Assembly: GCA_964036155.1 (NCBI GenBank)
Contig: OZ038423.1
Coordinates: forward strand, 56,311,249 to 56,375,248
Source of the DNA: Diploscapter coronatus
Lineage: Eukaryota > Nematoda > Chromadorea > Rhabditida > Rhabditidae
Length of the DNA stretch: 64,000 nucleotides
Reading direction: 5' to 3'
Both the position numbers and the translations under genes were made by a program. The first letter of the stretch is position 1; the number at the start of each line of letters is the position of its first letter. The notes beneath the pieces are model-generated. The model was not told the origin of the DNA and ran no database searches. It worked only from the letters and a program-made list of their open reading frames with translations. Shown piece after piece: positions 61,428-64,000 of this stretch.

Positions 61428-64000
61428 TTAAAATTCTAAGATGTTGACGGAGTGACCGTTGACGGTGACTTGATTGATGATCATATTTCGGTGGTATTCG
61501 AAATTTGTTGGGGTGTTTTGTGTGGGAGGTTGCTGTTGTTGGTTAGGAGCAGTGGTAATCTGAAATTTCAATTCTAAGCATTCAAAGTGTAATTTTAAGC
61601 GGTGATTTTCGCTAAGAGGTCTACCTTTCTGAAAATTCAAAATTCGCACTGACTGCTATTGCTTCATTCATTTGAGTTAGCCATACCAAATTATTTTGAA
61701 TATTTTTAAAAGGAGTTTCTCGAGGTAAAAATTTGAGCTCAAGTTTTTTTCATCCATCTATCTAAAACAATAGACTCGTGTGCAAAACGTGAATCACACT
61801 CTACTCAAATACAAAACAAAACAGCCCTGTTTATTTAGTAATTTAGCACCACTGGTAGAGGAAATACAGTAATCTTTAGGCATTATCTCTATCGTCTTTA
61901 TATACGACCTCTCGACCCCTCACTCTTGGGATAGCGCAATATTTCCCTCTATCTAACTCAATCCCTCTAGCCATACGCATAATTACAGCCTGTCATCATT
62001 CGTAATCGATTAGTTTGTGATCGACCCATTTCATTGTATTTTTCTCCCGACTGGACCAATTTATTCAGCTATTGTTGAGAAAAAATTGGTTACCGATTCC
62101 GCCGAGCGAATTTCGTTTTTGATTTGCTCGATGGCGTTACGCTTCTCCCGTTCCCGGTCCCGTTCCTGAAATTTATGAATAAAATTCTAATCTGAAGACT
62201 TTCTCGCTCAAATTGGCTACATCGCAACATGAAATGTCGACTTCGAACCGTTTCATACGCAATTTTTCCTATATCAGAAAATTGGGGTAGGAATTTGAGA
62301 TCGAAAAAAAAACCCTTATATTTAGAAGAGCCAAATGAGTTTTCGGGATTGATAATCAAGGGAAAATCTGATATCAATGTGATCGGTGAGGTTAACCGGA
62401 GCAGAATGTTTTTAGATCTCCGAAAATGGTTTAGTGGGAGCATAATTACGATCAGTTTTGCGCCAGTCATTTTCGCTGTTTTCCGACATGATACAAGGTT
62501 AGAATTTTATTCTGCTCAAAATTATCCGTTTTTGCACAATTTCAATCAAAAATTTAATTATTCAATTTCGATGTGTAGTGAAATGTTGCCGTCTGGTGAA
62601 ATAACTTTTTTTTTTTGCAAATTTTCAATTGCGATTTACTCAAGTGTACTCCAGGTTATTGAAAAACGATGGAAAACGGGGTTGGCAAAGATATCGGTAC
62701 TTTCAGAATCTGTTTGAAAGTTGAATGAAAGCGCTTTTATTTGCGAGATATGGAATCCTGATGTTCAAATTTCGCAATTTTTGACGGTTTTGGGAGAATT
62801 GTTCAATTGCGAAGCTTGAGGAAAATACCCAGTTTATCAGACAAAAACAATTTCCCATGCTTATCAAGTAGGAACCTGGCTATAGTTAGATTGAAAAAAG
62901 TGGCCGAATATTTCAAATACATAATCGAATGCTAATTTTGGCATTCTGGCATTTCTAATTATATTTTATGTTGCAACAACCTTCAGGCAGTCGATTTGTT
63001 TGAAGAGAACAAAAAACGAACCGCCACTTGGATCTGCTCCATTTTGTCCCCACTCGCGCCCACAATGAACGCTCTCTCCGGCATTAAGTCCTTCAGCTCC
63101 TCCTCCTCTTCCGGCGACAAGCCCGTCATCATTTGCACCGAAGTCGACATTCCTAAACCGTTCTTCATTGTTCAACCTCAACTAAGGCTTCTTAGAAAGC
63201 TCATCCAGTTACTAGCCAGCCACTCATTTGGAAAGTTAGTCCAACCTATAGAATGAATTTTAGTTAATGAACTTTCCAAATTGGTAGTAATGAATGAACT
63301 GACAATGAATGAGTTCCCCAAGAATCCGTCAAATTCCATTTTCACTTTCGTTCATTCATGAACGAAAATGAAGTGTGATTAAAATTGGCTAATGCAGCGA
63401 TATTAGACATATATGCAAAAAGCTAATCCTCGTCGACTTAATTCGGATTTGGATTAAGGCTGGATTTGCGAGAGATAGCCCAACGAGGCGAGGAACGGCG
63501 GCGGTGCAAGTGATTAGGAGGGTTTCCGTGAGAACTAAATCAGTGCAAGTGCAGGGATTTCCTCGGATAACGAAAACATTGTTTTTACTTGAACAGGAGT
63601 TTTCAAAGTTCAAGAGCTTTACAATCGAAGCTGAAGATGAATTCGAAACTTTCGGTGAGATGCTGTGAAGTCAAAATTCGTTGCTTTTTGCAATGCACTC
63701 TTCCCGGAAAATCCCATAATTGACTCATTCTGTTATTTCGATCAGGGACGAATCATCCCCGATCGTATGCACTAATTAATGGCACTGTAAAGGGTCATTC
63801 AAAAGGTCGCATGGTTGCACCTTTCCGAAAGAAAGCCAATAGAGTGGCATCATAAGAAAAGTGTAACTCTTTGAACAAGCCTGTTGTAATCATCCATGCT
63901 TGTGCATGTAATGGATGGGCGAATATTCACCTACCGACGAGGAAGGAGTCCCCGGTTAACGTGGGTGGGGTAATCCTCTCCTCTTCCTCCTCGTCCTCGT
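61428..64000 (-). CDS. C-terminal part of an unrecognised nuclear-like protein (5' end outside window)
   Basis: Four phase-compatible minus-strand exons: 64,000-63,935 (acidic, then RITPPTLTGDSFLV, donor GTAGGTG); 63,152-63,022 after GGTTTAG (MSTSVQMMTGLSPEEEEELK then ERAFIVGASGDKMEQIQVA); 62,165-62,094 after AAATTTCAG (ERDREREKRNAIEQIKNEIR); and 61,559-61,428 after AAATTTCAG (TTAPNQQQQPPTQNTP then MIINQVTVNGHSVNILEF, TAA). The alternating acidic, basic and glutamine/proline-rich segments resemble a chromatin or transcription cofactor tail. I recall gei-8 (the N-CoR-like gene, C14B9.6) near the phosphorylase kinase alpha gene in C. elegans, which makes it a candidate by position only. Alternatively the ATG at 63,148-63,150 starts a small 110-residue protein. 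Confidence 0.5.
63153..63934. other. Intron or spacer of the right-edge gene
   Basis: Contains inverted repeats and a region (63,400-63,670) open on both strands: one plus frame of about 80 codons without an ATG, and one minus frame of 74 codons. Neither has good splice flanks or a recognisable family. If the four-exon model is right, this is an intron. Confidence 0.4.
63226..63281. repeat. 12-bp inverted repeat ATTTGGAAAGTT
   Basis: ATTTGGAAAGTT (63,226-63,237) and AACTTTCCAAAT (63,270-63,281) form a perfect inverted pair with a 32-base spacer. A second imperfect hairpin around CTTTCGTTCAT / ATGAACGAAAA lies just downstream (about 63,344-63,370). Confidence 0.7.

Noticed and set aside
63389..63670. 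Frames open on both strands near the right edge
   Set aside because: Neither strand shows convincing splice flanks, and the plus frame lacks an ATG. Probably the intron of the right-edge gene.

Overview
The window looks like nuclear DNA from a rhabditid-type nematode. The coding is broken into many short exons with small AT-rich introns. Introns typically end in TTTCAG, and several start codons sit just after a TTTCAG acceptor with no upstream exon, the usual sign of spliced-leader trans-splicing. The recognisable proteins read like Caenorhabditis orthologues, and the V-ATPase gene carries the two alternative-exon clusters known from C. elegans unc-32. There is no bacterial-style operon, CRISPR array or rRNA.

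Layout. Positions 1-22,000 are gene-poor, AT-rich, and full of purine- or pyrimidine-skewed blocks and short inverted repeats. Three or more phase-compatible minus-strand exons (18,188 down to 8,861) suggest one gene with introns of 2-7 kb, encoding an acidic N-terminus followed by a membrane segment. From 23,053 to 44,053 there is a minus-strand run: a cysteine-type thioredoxin reductase (trxr-2-like), an F-box-like protein, thiamine pyrophosphokinase (tpk-1-like) and V-ATPase subunit a (unc-32). From memory of C. elegans gene names, unc-32, tpk-1 and trxr-2 are ZK637.8, .9 and .10, so this block appears to keep ancestral order with an F-box gene inserted.

Dynactin subunit 2 (dnc-2, minus) and BCL7 (plus) follow, head to head with 178 bp between start codons. 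They correspond to C28H8.12 and C28H8.1 in C. elegans. After a possible TA-flanked MITE comes a 7.9-kb gene for the alpha regulatory subunit of phosphorylase kinase (plus). A 3.4-kb repeat-rich spacer separates it from the 3' end of an unrecognised minus-strand gene that leaves the window.

Functionally these are housekeeping genes: mitochondrial redox, thiamine cofactor synthesis, proton pumping, dynein cargo transport, SWI/SNF-associated chromatin function and glycogen breakdown control. No defence system or biosynthetic cluster is visible. The most interesting material is regulatory and non-coding: conserved mutually exclusive exons in unc-32 with nearby UNC-75-like and FOX-1-like motifs, dense GATA-site clusters in introns, a recurrent GAGAAATAGYRC motif, and a duplicated structured element near 60.3-60.5 kb. 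All gene boundaries were worked out by eye; exon edges that matter are given.
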